Assembly: GCF_900638305.1 (NCBI RefSeq)
Contig: NZ_LR134506.1
Coordinates: 744,001 to 808,000, forward strand
Source: Porphyromonas cangingivalis
GTDB lineage: Bacteria; Bacteroidota; Bacteroidia; Bacteroidales; Porphyromonadaceae
Length of the DNA: 64,000 bases
Direction of reading: 5' to 3'
Translations under genes and position numbers: made by a program
Shown: positions 1 through 8,189 of the stretch, piece by piece
How positions within the stretch are numbered: the first letter of the stretch is position 1
How the letters are laid out: each line of letters opens with the position of its first letter
Notes under the pieces: model-generated
The model's database searches: none
The model's input: only the letters and a program-made list of their open reading frames with translations
Told to the model about the DNA's origin: nothing

Positions 1-1022
1 CTTACGACTCTAAAGCTCTCCCGATCGCTTGGGGCATGAAAGAGTATGGGGGCGAAAAGAGAAGTTTGGTCTATGTCCTACCCCTTCTCAAGGACACCGT
101 AGATGTGGCGAATGCACTTGCATACGCAGTGTCAGATGATCCAAGACTGAAGAGGATACCTGAGATTGCACAAGAGATAGATCATATCCCAAGTGGCAAA
201 CTAAGTTTTGCTTACAACCCTGCAGAACTTTTGGAAAAGAAAATCATCTATCCTTCAGACTCCGCACTTATGGGTGACCAAAAGATGCACTTTGACTTCT
301 CTCAGAAAAAGGTATTGGGCAAGCACGAACTTACCATCCTACACATGTACGAGCAGAGCAAAATGACCAGACCGTTCTATTACTGTATCACTGTGGGAGA
401 CTCTGAGCGCTTGGGCATGACGCCCAACTTCCGCCAGACGGGTATGGCTTATCAAGTGATGCCCTTCCGAACACAGGGGACAGGAACCGAAATCGATGTA
501 GATCGGATGTATGACAATGTCAAGAATAAGTTCCGTTGGGGTGGTGCCGACAGACCCGGAGTATATATGGATGAAAATGCACGCCGCACCTGCGAGACCT
601 ATCGAAACATGATCTTTGCTCCGCTTGCAGATGCACTCATGGCAAAGGGAGACACCATACGCGCCAAGGAAATCCTAAACCTCTCATTGGAAGCGATCCA
701 TCCGGGAGCTGTACCTCACAATTACTCATCACTACCTTTGATCAAGTCTTTCTACAATGCCGGCGACATCGCAAAGGCAGAAGAGATCTCTGCCGCATTG
801 ATAGAGAGCGGACTAAGCGCACTGAGATGGTACTATCGTCTTGACACAAGTAAGTTTGTCTCCGTGATCAGAGAGATCGAACTACAATTATACATCATCA
901 GCGAGCTTTTCGAGTTCAACAAAGTAGAGGGCACACTCAAGGAGAAGTATGGAGCGGAGTTTGAGACTTATGAAAAAGAGTACATGCAGTTGAGATCATT
1001 CATGGATCGCCAACAAGGCTAA
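1..1022 (+). CDS. DUF2723 family protein (GT117-type), C-terminal part
   Basis: The reading frame is open from base 3, so the gene starts upstream of the window and about 340 C-terminal residues are visible. The DUF2723 family is known as large Bacteroidota membrane proteins with an N-terminal multi-pass glycosyltransferase-like region (related to protein O-mannosyltransferases) and a soluble C-terminal region. What is seen is the soluble part: no membrane segments, a YPSDSALMGD stretch and helical TPR-like sequence near the end (around AKGDTIRAKEILNLSLEA). It is followed 23 bases later by a polysaccharide deacetylase gene, so the two are probably cotranscribed. Substrate cannot be inferred. 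Family assignment is fairly sure from overall resemblance; the true start is outside the window. Confidence 0.8.
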   Translation, partial: YDSKALPIAWGMKEYGGEKRSLVYVLPLLKDTVDVANALAYAVSDDPRLKRIPEIAQEIDHIPSGKLSFAYNPAELLEKKIIYPSDSALMGDQKMHFDFSQKKVLGKHELTILHMYEQSKMTRPFYYCITVGDSERLGMTPNFRQTGMAYQVMPFRTQGTGTEIDVDRMYDNVKNKFRWGGADRPGVYMDENARRTCETYRNMIFAPLADALMAKGDTIRAKEILNLSLEAIHPGAVPHNYSSLPLIKSFYNAGDIAKAEEISAALIESGLSALRWYYRLDTSKFVSVIREIELQLYIISELFEFNKVEGTLKEKYGAEFETYEKEYMQLRSFMDRQQG

Positions 1023-1045
1023 AACAGCCCCCAAAACGGATATCT

Positions 1046-1660
1046 ATGTTGATCGAACGTCCGCCTCTATTCTATCGAATATGCTTCCCTCAAGCCCTTT
1101 GGCGCATCAGACAGAAGGGCAAGAAGGTCGTGTATCTGACTTTCGATGATGGTCCTATCCCCGAAGTTACACCATGGGTACTTGAAGTGCTGAGAGAGCG
1201 TAGCATCAAGGCCACTTTTTTCTGTGTCGGTGACAATGTCCGCAAGCACCCTGATGTCTTTCGACAAGTACTCGACGAAGGACACAAGGTAGGCAACCAC
1301 ACCTTCAATCATATTCAAGGGATAAAAGTTAGGACAAAAACCTATATCGAGAACACAGAAAAAGCAGATGAGCTGATAAACTCACCCTACTTCAGACCAC
1401 CTCACGGACACCTTCGTCTGAGGCAACTGCTCAAGCTACGCAAGAAGTACAAGATCATCATGTGGGATCTCGTCACTCGCGATTATAGTAAAAGGATGAC
1501 ACCCGAAAAAACACTCGACAATGTCAAGCGTTACGTCAGAGATGGCTCTATCATAGTCTTTCATGACTCACTGAAAGCGGAGAAAAATCTCAGATATGCT
1601 CTTCCTCGAGCATTGGACTATCTCCTTGAAGAAGGGTACTCGTTCGAATTTTTACCCTAA
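1046..1660 (+). CDS. Polysaccharide deacetylase family protein (NodB fold)
   Basis: Short (204 aa) carbohydrate esterase family 4 type protein that would remove N-acetyl groups from a cell-envelope polysaccharide or peptidoglycan. The expected motifs appear in order: TFDDGP (catalytic base and metal Asp, about residues 32-37), HTFNH (metal-binding His pair, about 88-92), RPPHGH (about 117-122) and IVFHDS near the end. The core is complete. No signal peptide is evident, so it may act in the cytoplasm or at the inner membrane. It lies 23 bases after the DUF2723 gene and only 3 bases before queG. The substrate is unknown. Confidence 0.88.
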   Translation: MLIERPPLFYRICFPQALWRIRQKGKKVVYLTFDDGPIPEVTPWVLEVLRERSIKATFFCVGDNVRKHPDVFRQVLDEGHKVGNHTFNHIQGIKVRTKTYIENTEKADELINSPYFRPPHGHLRLRQLLKLRKKYKIIMWDLVTRDYSKRMTPEKTLDNVKRYVRDGSIIVFHDSLKAEKNLRYALPRALDYLLEEGYSFEFLP

Positions 1661-1663
1661 CCC

Positions 1664-2596
1664 ATGAACGATGTGGTCTTAAGACTCGATGATATCGCCA
1701 CAGAGTTGGGGATAGATCGTGTCGGGGTGGCATCTCTTATGTCCCCTGTCGAAGATCGATATATGGACAAGTATGACAAGTGGATTGCCGAGGGCAAGCA
1801 CGCGGACATGTCCTATCTTGTCGAACACCGTTCGCTCAGAGAAGATCCACGTACCCTGCTTCCGGAAGCACGTACCATGATCGTGTGTGCGGTTAGCTAT
1901 TATCCGACAGCACTACAAGCTCCCGATGCACCACAGATATCCAAGTATGCTTATGGCAGGGACTATCACAAGGTGCTGAAAAAAGTCCTGACCTCTTTTG
2001 CCGAACGTATGACAGATACATTCGGATCACATACCTATAGAGTGTGTATTGATACAGCCCCCATTTCCGAAAGATATTGGGCACAAAGAGCCGGAATAGG
2101 CCACATTGGGAAAAATCAAAATCTCATCATCCCCAAAATTGGCAGTTATATTTTCCTTGGAGAGATACTGACCAGTTTGGATCTCACGCCATCCGACCCC
2201 GTTCATCGCAGTTGTGGGAGCTGTACCAAGTGTATCGAAGCCTGTCCTACCCAAGCACTATCATCAGAAGGGCTTGATGCCCGACGTTGCTTGTCTTATC
2301 TGACGATCGAGCACAGGGGAGAGATTCCATCCGATTTACGCGCCGCTCTCGGCTCACGTATTTATGGATGCGACACGTGTCAAGATGTATGTCCCTACAA
2401 CCACCGACCGATCAAGACACGCCTCTTCCCGGCATCATCCAAGATTCTGACCCTGTCGGAGGATGATATCCGAAACTTTGATGAAGAGACATACGCATCA
2501 CTCTTCTTCGGTTCGGCAGCTACCCGAGCTAAGTACGAAGGAATGAAGCGAAACATCGAAATATACTTCGAAAACAAACGAAGAAAGGAGGAGTGA
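1664..2596 (+). CDS. queG: Epoxyqueuosine reductase QueG
   Basis: Performs the last step of queuosine synthesis, reducing epoxyqueuosine in the wobble position of tRNA, using cobalamin and two [4Fe-4S] clusters. Visible: the catalytic-region motif DTAPISER (about residue 125) and two ferredoxin-like cysteine motifs, CGSCTKCIEACP (about 184-195) and CDTCQDVCPYN (about 237-247). The length (310 aa) fits the short form without C-terminal HEAT repeats. Last gene of a three-gene + strand run. Its final codons and stop lie inside a 21-bp perfect inverted repeat shared with the convergent gene downstream, so both proteins end in RRKEE. Confidence 0.95.
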   Translation: MNDVVLRLDDIATELGIDRVGVASLMSPVEDRYMDKYDKWIAEGKHADMSYLVEHRSLREDPRTLLPEARTMIVCAVSYYPTALQAPDAPQISKYAYGRDYHKVLKKVLTSFAERMTDTFGSHTYRVCIDTAPISERYWAQRAGIGHIGKNQNLIIPKIGSYIFLGEILTSLDLTPSDPVHRSCGSCTKCIEACPTQALSSEGLDARRCLSYLTIEHRGEIPSDLRAALGSRIYGCDTCQDVCPYNHRPIKTRLFPASSKILTLSEDDIRNFDEETYASLFFGSAATRAKYEGMKRNIEIYFENKRRKEE

Positions 2597-2623
2597 CTTT
2601 AATCACTCCTCCTTTCTTCGTTT
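2576..2623. terminator. Bidirectional terminator inside two coding ends
   Basis: Perfect 21-bp inverted repeat (left arm 2576-2596, right arm 2603-2623) around a 6-base loop (CTTTAA). The left arm encodes the last residues and stop of queG; the right arm encodes the last residues and stop of the opposite-strand small membrane protein. Each arm is preceded by A-rich sequence, so each transcript gets a hairpin followed by a short U-rich run (cgtttt). It probably ends transcription in both directions. Confidence 0.85.
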
Positions 2624-2818
2624 TAACTCTTTGTAGACCGGAATCCCCACAAATGCTCCACTCATGAGAATGATCACAATGAGCGGGCCATCGATCCGAG
2701 GACTATTTGTCAGCAATATATAGATCAAGAAAAACCACAGCAAAACGATACAAACGATCTGCGAGGTAGACAGTCGACGACGAGGCCTTCTGCTTTTAAG
2801 ATGATTATTACGCTCCAA
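2603..2818 (-). CDS. Small membrane protein, 71 aa
   Basis: I do not recognise a named family. The protein has a basic N-terminus (RNNHLKSRRPRRR), then two hydrophobic segments (about residues 20-37 and 44-58) joined by a short loop, and ends in KRRKEE. It is likely a two-pass inner-membrane protein with both ends in the cytoplasm. It overlaps the end of the DUF2007 gene by 11 bases and is the third gene of the hemG run, so it is probably translationally coupled. Its stop lies in the shared inverted-repeat terminator. Reality as a gene is supported by the overlap and membrane pattern. Confidence 0.7.
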   Translation of the reverse strand: MERNNHLKSRRPRRRLSTSQIVCIVLLWFFLIYILLTNSPRIDGPLIVIILMSGAFVGIPVYKELKRRKEE

Positions 2819-3251
2819 GTCCGTTACTGTTTGGGTTCAGAAAGAGATAAAGTGCCAAAGCCCCTAATATGAGAGCCACAATAAGTATAATAACAAGCAG
2901 TTGTACCCATAGTGGAGCATCCTTCATGAACGGCAAAGGACTGTACCACTTTTTATTGTCGACGGTGTCAGAGCCGGGGATCTGCCCTCCTGCAATGAGA
3001 GCATCCACAGCCTTCTGCCGATCAGAGCTACGTACCATGACAGATACCCCTCTATCTCCGAGATAAGCACTTCCGACGGCACTGTATATGGTCTCACCTT
3101 CGACAAGAGCCTCTATGTCATAAGTAGACAAGTACCCCACTACACCATAAGCAGCCTGCAGACTGTATGTGGTATAGACCTCGACCAGTGTCACAGGATC
3201 GTCTGCCTGAGACATTTGATTTTCAAGACCTTGTTCTTTCATTTCCATCAT
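2808..3251 (-). CDS. DUF2007-like protein with C-terminal membrane anchor
   Basis: 147 aa. The N-terminal part (about residues 19-90) resembles DUF2007, a small ferredoxin-like fold called a putative signal-transducing domain: it opens LVEVYTTYSLQAAYGVVGYL and carries a conserved glycine/valine pattern around GDRGVSVMVR. A single hydrophobic segment follows (about 114-135), then a short tail, so it is probably membrane anchored by the C-terminus. The start overlaps the hemG stop by 4 bases (ATGA), indicating translational coupling. The function of DUF2007 is not established. Confidence 0.75.
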   Translation of the reverse strand: MMEMKEQGLENQMSQADDPVTLVEVYTTYSLQAAYGVVGYLSTYDIEALVEGETIYSAVGSAYLGDRGVSVMVRSSDRQKAVDALIAGGQIPGSDTVDNKKWYSPLPFMKDAPLWVQLLVIILIVALILGALALYLFLNPNSNGLGA

Positions 3252-4666
3252 ATCATTCTGTTCTTGAGGAAAGACTCTGCAACAGCCTTTCCAAGGTTAG
3301 TACCCTGAGTGATCCTATGTGCCAATCCTATACCTTCGGACAAGCCTCCGGCAAGATGCAGACCGGTATAAGTACTCTCCAACTCCCTCATCCTCTCCAG
3401 TCGCTGTTCGGACGAAGCCATATACTGAGGGATTGCCTTTTCGTACCGAGAGACATGTATCAGACTTGGCTCTACCTCCTTAGGGATCTTCATCATGTCA
3501 TAAAGTTCGCCCAGCCCGATCTTGACAATCTCATCCTCTGACAAGCCTCTGAACTCATCGGCATTCCTTATACCCTCCATAAATATAGTAAACAATGCGC
3601 TATCATCATACGGCACACGCCCACGAAAACACGAAGAGGGAAAAAGAATACCCAGGATTTTCCTTTTTTCTCGACTCGGGACAAGCCCACCGAAAGCATT
3701 TCGCCTTACACTCGGCAGGTGATCAAAACCGACAGCAATCTCAGTGATCGGAGCATATTCGAGCGAAGAAATGGGTAAAAGTGACGAAGCGATCTCCTTC
3801 GGTAGCACATCCTCAAGCAAATCTGCCCGTACCGTGGAGATCACATGGCTGACCCTCACAGCAGAAGCGACATCACCGGTCTCATAGGTGATGTCCCAGC
3901 AATTGGGAGACACATACGAAGTGGTGATCTTCTCTACCCCCGTGAGGATCGTCCCCATACGAGAGATCTTCGTCACAAGTGCGGAGACGAGATTTTCGAG
4001 CCCTCCCTCTGCCGAGAAGACCTCTTTTGTGGCTTTCCGATCTCTGTCCGACTTAGGCTGTTTGGCTTTTTTTATCGCTCCTTTTATGAAGCTCCCATAT
4101 TCTTGTTCGAGCTGATACAATTTTGGCAAAGCAAACTGTGTTGTGAGTTTGAAAGGATCACCTGCATAAATCCCCCCGATGAAAGGATCTACGGCATAGT
4201 CGACAAAACTCTGTCCCAAGCGTCTGGCAGCAAGATCACCCACACTCTCATAGGGATCAGTACCCTTCTTACGAAAAGGCTCAAGAAGTATCCGAAACTT
4301 ATCTTTCAAGGTAAAGAGAGGCGTCAAAAGTCCCCCTACAGGCCCCGAAGGGATCGTATGGAACCTCTTTCCCTTCCATATCCATCGATATGCAGCCTCC
4401 TTTTGGGCCGTCTCCAAGACAGCAAGAGGCGAAGCATACTCAAATAGTTCTGCCACCTCGGAAGTAGACATCGCTCCCGTATTGGGCCCGACTTCAAAAG
4501 TGTAACCCTTCTCTCTAAGGGTGCGAATCTGCCCTCCCACTCGATGTTCTTTTTCAAACATGATGAAGGGGATCCCCGCTTGTTCGAGCCGGGCGGCAAC
4601 AGACAAACCCGTGATACCGGTGCCTATGATTGCCACTTGAGGCTCTGATTGTTGATTCATCAGCAT
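3248..4666 (-). CDS. hemG: Protoporphyrinogen oxidase (HemY/HemG flavoprotein type)
   Basis: FAD-dependent oxidation of protoporphyrinogen IX (or coproporphyrinogen) late in heme synthesis. Seen: an N-terminal dinucleotide-binding motif GTGITGLSVAARLEQAG (about 15-31), the amine-oxidase-like FEKEHRVGGQIRT, the FIGGIYAGDP segment typical of this family, and a C-terminal FAD-binding stretch GLHLAGGLSEGIGLAH. The length (472 aa) is normal. First gene of a - strand run with DUF2007 and the small membrane protein. Start may be 4666 or the Met two codons later at 4660. Known biology: Porphyromonas species often keep only the late heme steps, but the rest of the pathway is not visible here. Confidence 0.9.
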   Translation of the reverse strand: MLMNQQSEPQVAIIGTGITGLSVAARLEQAGIPFIMFEKEHRVGGQIRTLREKGYTFEVGPNTGAMSTSEVAELFEYASPLAVLETAQKEAAYRWIWKGKRFHTIPSGPVGGLLTPLFTLKDKFRILLEPFRKKGTDPYESVGDLAARRLGQSFVDYAVDPFIGGIYAGDPFKLTTQFALPKLYQLEQEYGSFIKGAIKKAKQPKSDRDRKATKEVFSAEGGLENLVSALVTKISRMGTILTGVEKITTSYVSPNCWDITYETGDVASAVRVSHVISTVRADLLEDVLPKEIASSLLPISSLEYAPITEIAVGFDHLPSVRRNAFGGLVPSREKRKILGILFPSSCFRGRVPYDDSALFTIFMEGIRNADEFRGLSEDEIVKIGLGELYDMMKIPKEVEPSLIHVSRYEKAIPQYMASSEQRLERMRELESTYTGLHLAGGLSEGIGLAHRITQGTNLGKAVAESFLKNRMI

Positions 4667-4814
4667 TCTACGATATATTATTTTGAGCTCCTAAAATTAA
4701 GACTCAAGTTGTACAAAACTCATGCAGTGTGGACCAAGGTAAAAGCATACAGTCGCGATAGTAAGTCCGACACAAGTAGTTGCTTCAAGAACAAAAATAG
4801 CCCGATGGGGGTTC

Positions 4815-4904
4815 AAGGTCAAAGGATCCTCGCAATTAAGTCTTACGACTCGTTTCATCAAGTCTTACGACTTTCGAGATCGAATCTTACGACTTTTTTG
4901 AGAG
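4815..4904 (+). repeat. 22-nt repeat array, family 2, locus 1 (4 units)
   Basis: Four adjacent units of 22-23 nt starting at 4815, 4838, 4860 and 4883. Units two to four share the core TCTTACGACT. The unit order (an AAAGGAT-type unit first, then TCTTACGAC-type units) is also seen in the array at 42242-42330. Confidence 0.8.
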
Positions 4905-5075
4905 GCTTTACACCGCAATGTACCAAGTCAACAACTCCGACAAATATAGTTCTTTTCAAAAAAGGGTGAGATGTACACAACAAAATTTTACCAAAGCTCG
5001 GCAAAAATAAGACCAACTTGGCATCGTTAAGGCCATTTGGTGAAGTCATATAGTCTGAGGATCAAATATTTTTCG

Positions 5076-5083
5076 TACCTTTG
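5076..5083 (+). promoter_or_regulatory. -7 element TACCTTTG for ctc/rplY
   Basis: Matches the Bacteroidota primary-sigma -7 consensus TANNTTTG, about 80 bases before the ctc start. No clear TTTG -33 element at the usual spacing. Confidence 0.55.
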
Positions 5084-5165
5084 CTATGCTTTTTCAAAAG
5101 CCCTGTCGTGTGATGGGAGATTAGTGAAGAGGCTAATTTTGAGTAACACAAAAAACAGACAAGAA

Positions 5166-5777
5166 ATGAAAACATTCCAACTATCAGCAGAAGTTCGTAC
5201 GGACTTAGGCAAGAAGGGCTCTAAGGCTCTCAGAAAACAAGAGCTTATCCCTGCAATCCTTTACGGATTCAACGACAACACAGCTCTTACTGTGTCTCAA
5301 GATGCAGTACGTAAGCTCATCTACACTCCTGACATTTATCTCATCGAGATGACTGTCGGTGGCGCAACAAAGACTTGTATCCTTCAAGACATCCAATTCC
5401 ACCCCGTAACAGACAAGATCCTTCACATCGACTTCCTTGAAGTCAAGGCAGACAAACCTATCATCATCGAGGTACCTGTCGTCCTTGAAGGTCATGCTGT
5501 CGGTGTACGTGCCGGTGGTAAGCTCAGCCTCGATATGCGTAAGCTCAAGGTTAAAGCTCTTTACAGCAATGTTCCTGAAAAGTTGACTATCGATGTATCT
5601 AAGCTCGGCCTTGGTAAGACTATCCAAGTAGGTTCGCTCAGCTTCGAAAACATCGAACTCCTCAACGCAAAGAACGCAGTCGTTGCTGCTGTACGTCTTA
5701 CTCGTGCTGCTCGTGGTGCTGCTGCTAAGGCTGCTCTCGAGGCTGAAGACGAAGACGCTGAAGAAGGCGAAGAGTAA
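5166..5777 (+). CDS. rplY: 50S ribosomal protein L25/general stress protein Ctc
   Basis: Binds 5S rRNA in the large ribosomal subunit. The N-terminal L25 domain (about 1-95) begins MKTFQLSAEVR and includes the GKKGSKALRK and ILYGF segments typical of the family, followed by the C-terminal TL5/Ctc beta domain (about 95-185) with VPVVLEGHAVGV. The tail is Ala then Asp/Glu rich, as in Bacteroidota homologues. Length 203 aa. The start at 5166 is chosen because the L25 homology begins exactly there and the -7 element lies upstream; an in-frame extension to 5037 would run through the promoter. A terminator follows before the DUF3109-pth genes. Confidence 0.94.
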   Translation: MKTFQLSAEVRTDLGKKGSKALRKQELIPAILYGFNDNTALTVSQDAVRKLIYTPDIYLIEMTVGGATKTCILQDIQFHPVTDKILHIDFLEVKADKPIIIEVPVVLEGHAVGVRAGGKLSLDMRKLKVKALYSNVPEKLTIDVSKLGLGKTIQVGSLSFENIELLNAKNAVVAAVRLTRAARGAAAKAALEAEDEDAEEGEE

Positions 5778-5829
5778 TCCCCCCTTATCGCCTGTATACA
5801 AAACAGACAATAAGATAACATCACAGGAA

Positions 5830-5877
5830 AAGGGTCAAGAGACACACGATTAAGTCTGTCCTTGGCTCTTTTCCATT
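5830..5877 (+). terminator. Intrinsic terminator after ctc
   Basis: A 12-bp stem with G-U pairs (5830-5841 with 5863-5874) topped by a smaller agac/gtct pairing and followed by a T-run continuing the stem. It lies 52 bases past the ctc stop and 32 bases before the next gene. Confidence 0.6.
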
Positions 5878-5908
5878 TGTGTCGGCACAGGTTGCCTCTC
5901 CAACTTTT

Positions 5909-6514
5909 ATGATAGAGATAGAAAATACTATAGTCAGTACCGAAGTCATAGAGACGTTCTTCTGCTGTGACCTGAAGAAGTGCGGTGGAGCTTGTTGTAT
6001 CGAAGGAGAATCCGGAGCTCCATTGTTGGAGGTAGAGAAGGATTTGATATGCCAAGCCTACCCTCTCGTCGAACACCTCCTGCCTCAAAAGAACAAAGAC
6101 TACATCTCCGAGCATGGTCTCATGTACTATGATGGAGACGGAGACCTCGTCACAAACATCATCGATGGTGGCGAGTGCGTCTTCACCTGCCCGGAAAAAG
6201 GTGGAAGCTGTCGTTGTGCATTCGAAAAGGAATACAACGAGGGGAAAAATGACATCTTTTACAAACCAATCTCTTGTCATCTCTACCCCATAAGACTGAC
6301 ACAGTACACAGACTTCATTGCAGTGAATTATCACCGTTGGTCACCGATCTGTGAGCCGGCAAGGGCTCTCGGAGAGAAATTGGGACTTAGGTTATACAAA
6401 TTCTTGAAAGAGCCATTGATACGCGCTTTTGGCGAAGAGTGGTATGAGAAGTTGGAACAAGAGGCAGAAGTCTATTTGAATGCCTTAGAGCAAGAAAAAA
6501 AGGACAAGAAATGA
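5909..6514 (+). CDS. DUF3109 family cysteine-cluster protein
   Basis: 201 aa protein of unknown function; DUF3109 members are related to YkgJ-type zinc/iron-binding cysteine-cluster proteins. Seen: [14 protein letters not shown] near the N-terminus, then [13 protein letters not shown] and SCHLYPIR, a spacing suited to metal binding. No signal peptide. The start at 5909 ([10 protein letters not shown]) is preferred over an upstream non-ATG extension because similarity to the family begins there. It overlaps the pth start by 4 bases, so it is coupled to pth and the S4-domain gene, suggesting a translation-linked role (inference). Confidence 0.82.
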   Translation: MIEIENTIVSTEVIETFFCCDLKKCGGACCIEGESGAPLLEVEKDLICQAYPLVEHLLPQKNKDYISEHGLMYYDGDGDLVTNIIDGGECVFTCPEKGGSCRCAFEKEYNEGKNDIFYKPISCHLYPIRLTQYTDFIAVNYHRWSPICEPARALGEKLGLRLYKFLKEPLIRAFGEEWYEKLEQEAEVYLNALEQEKKDKK

Positions 6515-7125
6515 GTAACAATAAATATCTCATCGTAGGACTGGGAAACGTGGGGGAAGAGTACTGTGGGACTCGTCACAACATCGGCTTCAGAGTGGTC
6601 AATCACCTTCATCCCGAGGGTATCCCTGCCTTCGTGGATGGGCGATATGGTGCGACAGCCCGCATGAGGGTCAAAAACAAAGAATTGGTTCTACTCAAAC
6701 CCTCAACATACATGAACCTCAGTGGCAACGCCGTCAGGTATTGGATGGAAAAAGAAAACGTAGCCCTCGAAAATGTATTGATCATTGTAGACGAGTTGGC
6801 TCTGCCATTTGGTACCCTGAGACTAAAGACAAAAGGAAGTGCAGGAGGGCATAACGGTCTCAAGCACATTTCGGCCACTCTCGGTACCGAAGCCTACTCA
6901 CGACTGAGATTCGGTATAGGATCGGACTTTCACAAGGGTGGGCAGGTGGATTTTGTGCTATCACCTTTTACTGAAGAAGAAGAAAAGGAAATCCCTGCAT
7001 TTTGTGATGAAGCAGCAAAGATCATCCATTCATTCTGCCTTGCAGGACCTGCCATCACAATGAATGCTTTTAACAAAAAAGGAGTAGGCAAAGCTCCTCA
7101 AACACTACGCCCAAACGATGAATGA
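6511..7125 (+). CDS. pth: Peptidyl-tRNA hydrolase
   Basis: Cleaves peptidyl-tRNA released from stalled ribosomes, recycling tRNA. Family residues are present: [17 protein letters not shown] (Asn and catalytic His, about residues 11-25), [10 protein letters not shown] (Asn), [11 protein letters not shown] (catalytic Asp) and [11 protein letters not shown] (Asn). Length 204 aa is normal. The start overlaps the end of the DUF3109 gene (ATGA) and the end overlaps the next gene by 8 bases, so the three genes are translationally coupled. Confidence 0.95.
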   Translation: MSNNKYLIVGLGNVGEEYCGTRHNIGFRVVNHLHPEGIPAFVDGRYGATARMRVKNKELVLLKPSTYMNLSGNAVRYWMEKENVALENVLIIVDELALPFGTLRLKTKGSAGGHNGLKHISATLGTEAYSRLRFGIGSDFHKGGQVDFVLSPFTEEEEKEIPAFCDEAAKIIHSFCLAGPAITMNAFNKKGVGKAPQTLRPNDE

Positions 7126-7540
7126 GGTCAGGATAGATAAGTGGCTCTGGGCAACACGTCTGTTCAAGACTCGCTCAATAGCGGCAGATGCGTGTAAGAA
7201 AGGCAGGGTTTTTGTAAGAGATACTGCTGTCAAACCGTCAGCAATGATAAAGGTCGGAGATGTCGTTAGGGTACGTAAAGCACCTATCACACTCTCCTTC
7301 GAAGTACTTGCACTGACCCAAAACCGTATGGGAGCCAAGCTCGTACCAGAATTTCTGAAGAATATCACGCCACCCGAAGAGTATGAAGCTCTAGAACTCC
7401 AAAAGCTTTCGGGATTTGTGGATAGAGCAAGAGGCACAGGGCGTCCGACAAAGAAAGAGCGACGAGATTTGGAACAATTCATCACTCCCGATGACTTCTA
7501 CGACTGGTGGAGCGATGATGAAACAGAAGAGGATGAATGA
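7118..7540 (+). CDS. S4-domain RNA-binding protein, Hsp15 (HslR)-like
   Basis: 140 aa. An N-terminal S4 RNA-binding domain (about residues 3-65) has the typical opening [17 protein letters not shown] and [13 protein letters not shown]. The C-terminal part is basic and then acidic, ending ETEEDE. Hsp15 proteins bind 50S subunits carrying a stranded nascent chain, which matches coupling to pth (peptidyl-tRNA rescue). The C-terminal codons and stop lie in a perfect inverted repeat shared with the convergent YigZ gene, so both proteins end TEEDE. Confidence 0.88.
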   Translation: MNEVRIDKWLWATRLFKTRSIAADACKKGRVFVRDTAVKPSAMIKVGDVVRVRKAPITLSFEVLALTQNRMGAKLVPEFLKNITPPEEYEALELQKLSGFVDRARGTGRPTKKERRDLEQFITPDDFYDWWSDDETEEDE

Positions 7541-7567
7541 TCGTAAATCATTCATCCTCTTCTGTTT
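7521..7567. terminator. Bidirectional terminator inside two coding ends
   Basis: Perfect 20-bp inverted repeat: arms 7521-7540 and 7548-7567, loop of 7 bases (TCGTAAA). The left arm encodes the C-terminus and stop of the S4 protein, the right arm those of the YigZ protein. Short U-rich tails follow in both directions. Same architecture as at 2576-2623. Confidence 0.85.
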
Positions 7568-8174
7568 TCTTTTTTACGCTCAACTTGTAAAGCGTCTCTG
7601 CCTCCTGCTCGAATCGTTCGACATCCCTATCATAAACATCCACCGTCCAAATATAACCATTGACATCAGTATCACTGTCTATCGTGATGGCACCATAATT
7701 TCGCAGAAGCATCATCACGGGATTGATGTAGTCAAAATCAAACTCCAACACATATCTTGTGAGCAGCTCGTGCTCGACAATCTCTGCAGCATCGAGAGCT
7801 TCGAGTGCCGCCGCTTTATAAGCCTGAATGAGCCCTCCTGTACCCAACTTCACCCCACCAAAATAACGAATGACAACCACAAGAGTATTGGTAAGCTCTT
7901 TACTATGGATTTGACCCAAAATTGGCTTGCCCGCTGTAGATGATGGCTCTCCATCATCATTGAGTCGCTCCACCCTACTCTTCTCACCACATACATATGC
8001 CCAACACACGTGACGGGCATCGTAATACTCTTTACGTATCGCTTCGATATGCATGGCTGCCTCCTCCTCCGAGGATATCGGAAAAGCAAAAGATATGAAC
8101 TTACTCCTCTTCTCCGTAAAAATACCTGATGACGATGCAGCAATCGTTTTGTAAGAAAATATAAGACCTCCCAT
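7548..8174 (-). CDS. YigZ/IMPACT family protein
   Basis: 208 aa. The N-terminal UPF0029/Impact domain (about 15-125) shows the usual EKRSKFISFAFP, RHVCWAYVCG, NDDGEPSSTAGKPIL and VVIRYFGGVKLGTGGL segments; a C-terminal DUF1949-like domain follows (about 135-200). Family members bind translation components, and YigZ is thought to influence ribosome or elongation-factor function, but the biochemical role is not settled. Convergent with the S4 gene; the two stops are 7 bases apart across a shared hairpin. It is 15 bases downstream of the HAD phosphatase gene. Confidence 0.9.
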   Translation of the reverse strand: MGGLIFSYKTIAASSSGIFTEKRSKFISFAFPISSEEEAAMHIEAIRKEYYDARHVCWAYVCGEKSRVERLNDDGEPSSTAGKPILGQIHSKELTNTLVVVIRYFGGVKLGTGGLIQAYKAAALEALDAAEIVEHELLTRYVLEFDFDYINPVMMLLRNYGAITIDSDTDVNGYIWTVDVYDRDVERFEQEAETLYKLSVKKKTEEDE

Positions 8175-8189
8175 ACAATATTGAATGTA

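Larger units (their letters stand above)
4667..5165. other. 499-base intergenic region between divergent hemG and ctc
   Basis: No convincing gene is seen. It holds a tandem array of the second 22-nt repeat family (4815-4904), a possible leftward -7 element TATATTTG (complement of 4941-4948) that could serve hemG with a leader of about 270 bases running through the array, and the rightward ctc promoter. No known ncRNA was recognised. Confidence 0.6.

Noticed and set aside
4667-5165. A structured ncRNA (6S, SRP or RNase P RNA) in the hemG-ctc gap
   Set aside because: No conserved motif of these RNAs was seen; the notable content is the repeat array and promoters.
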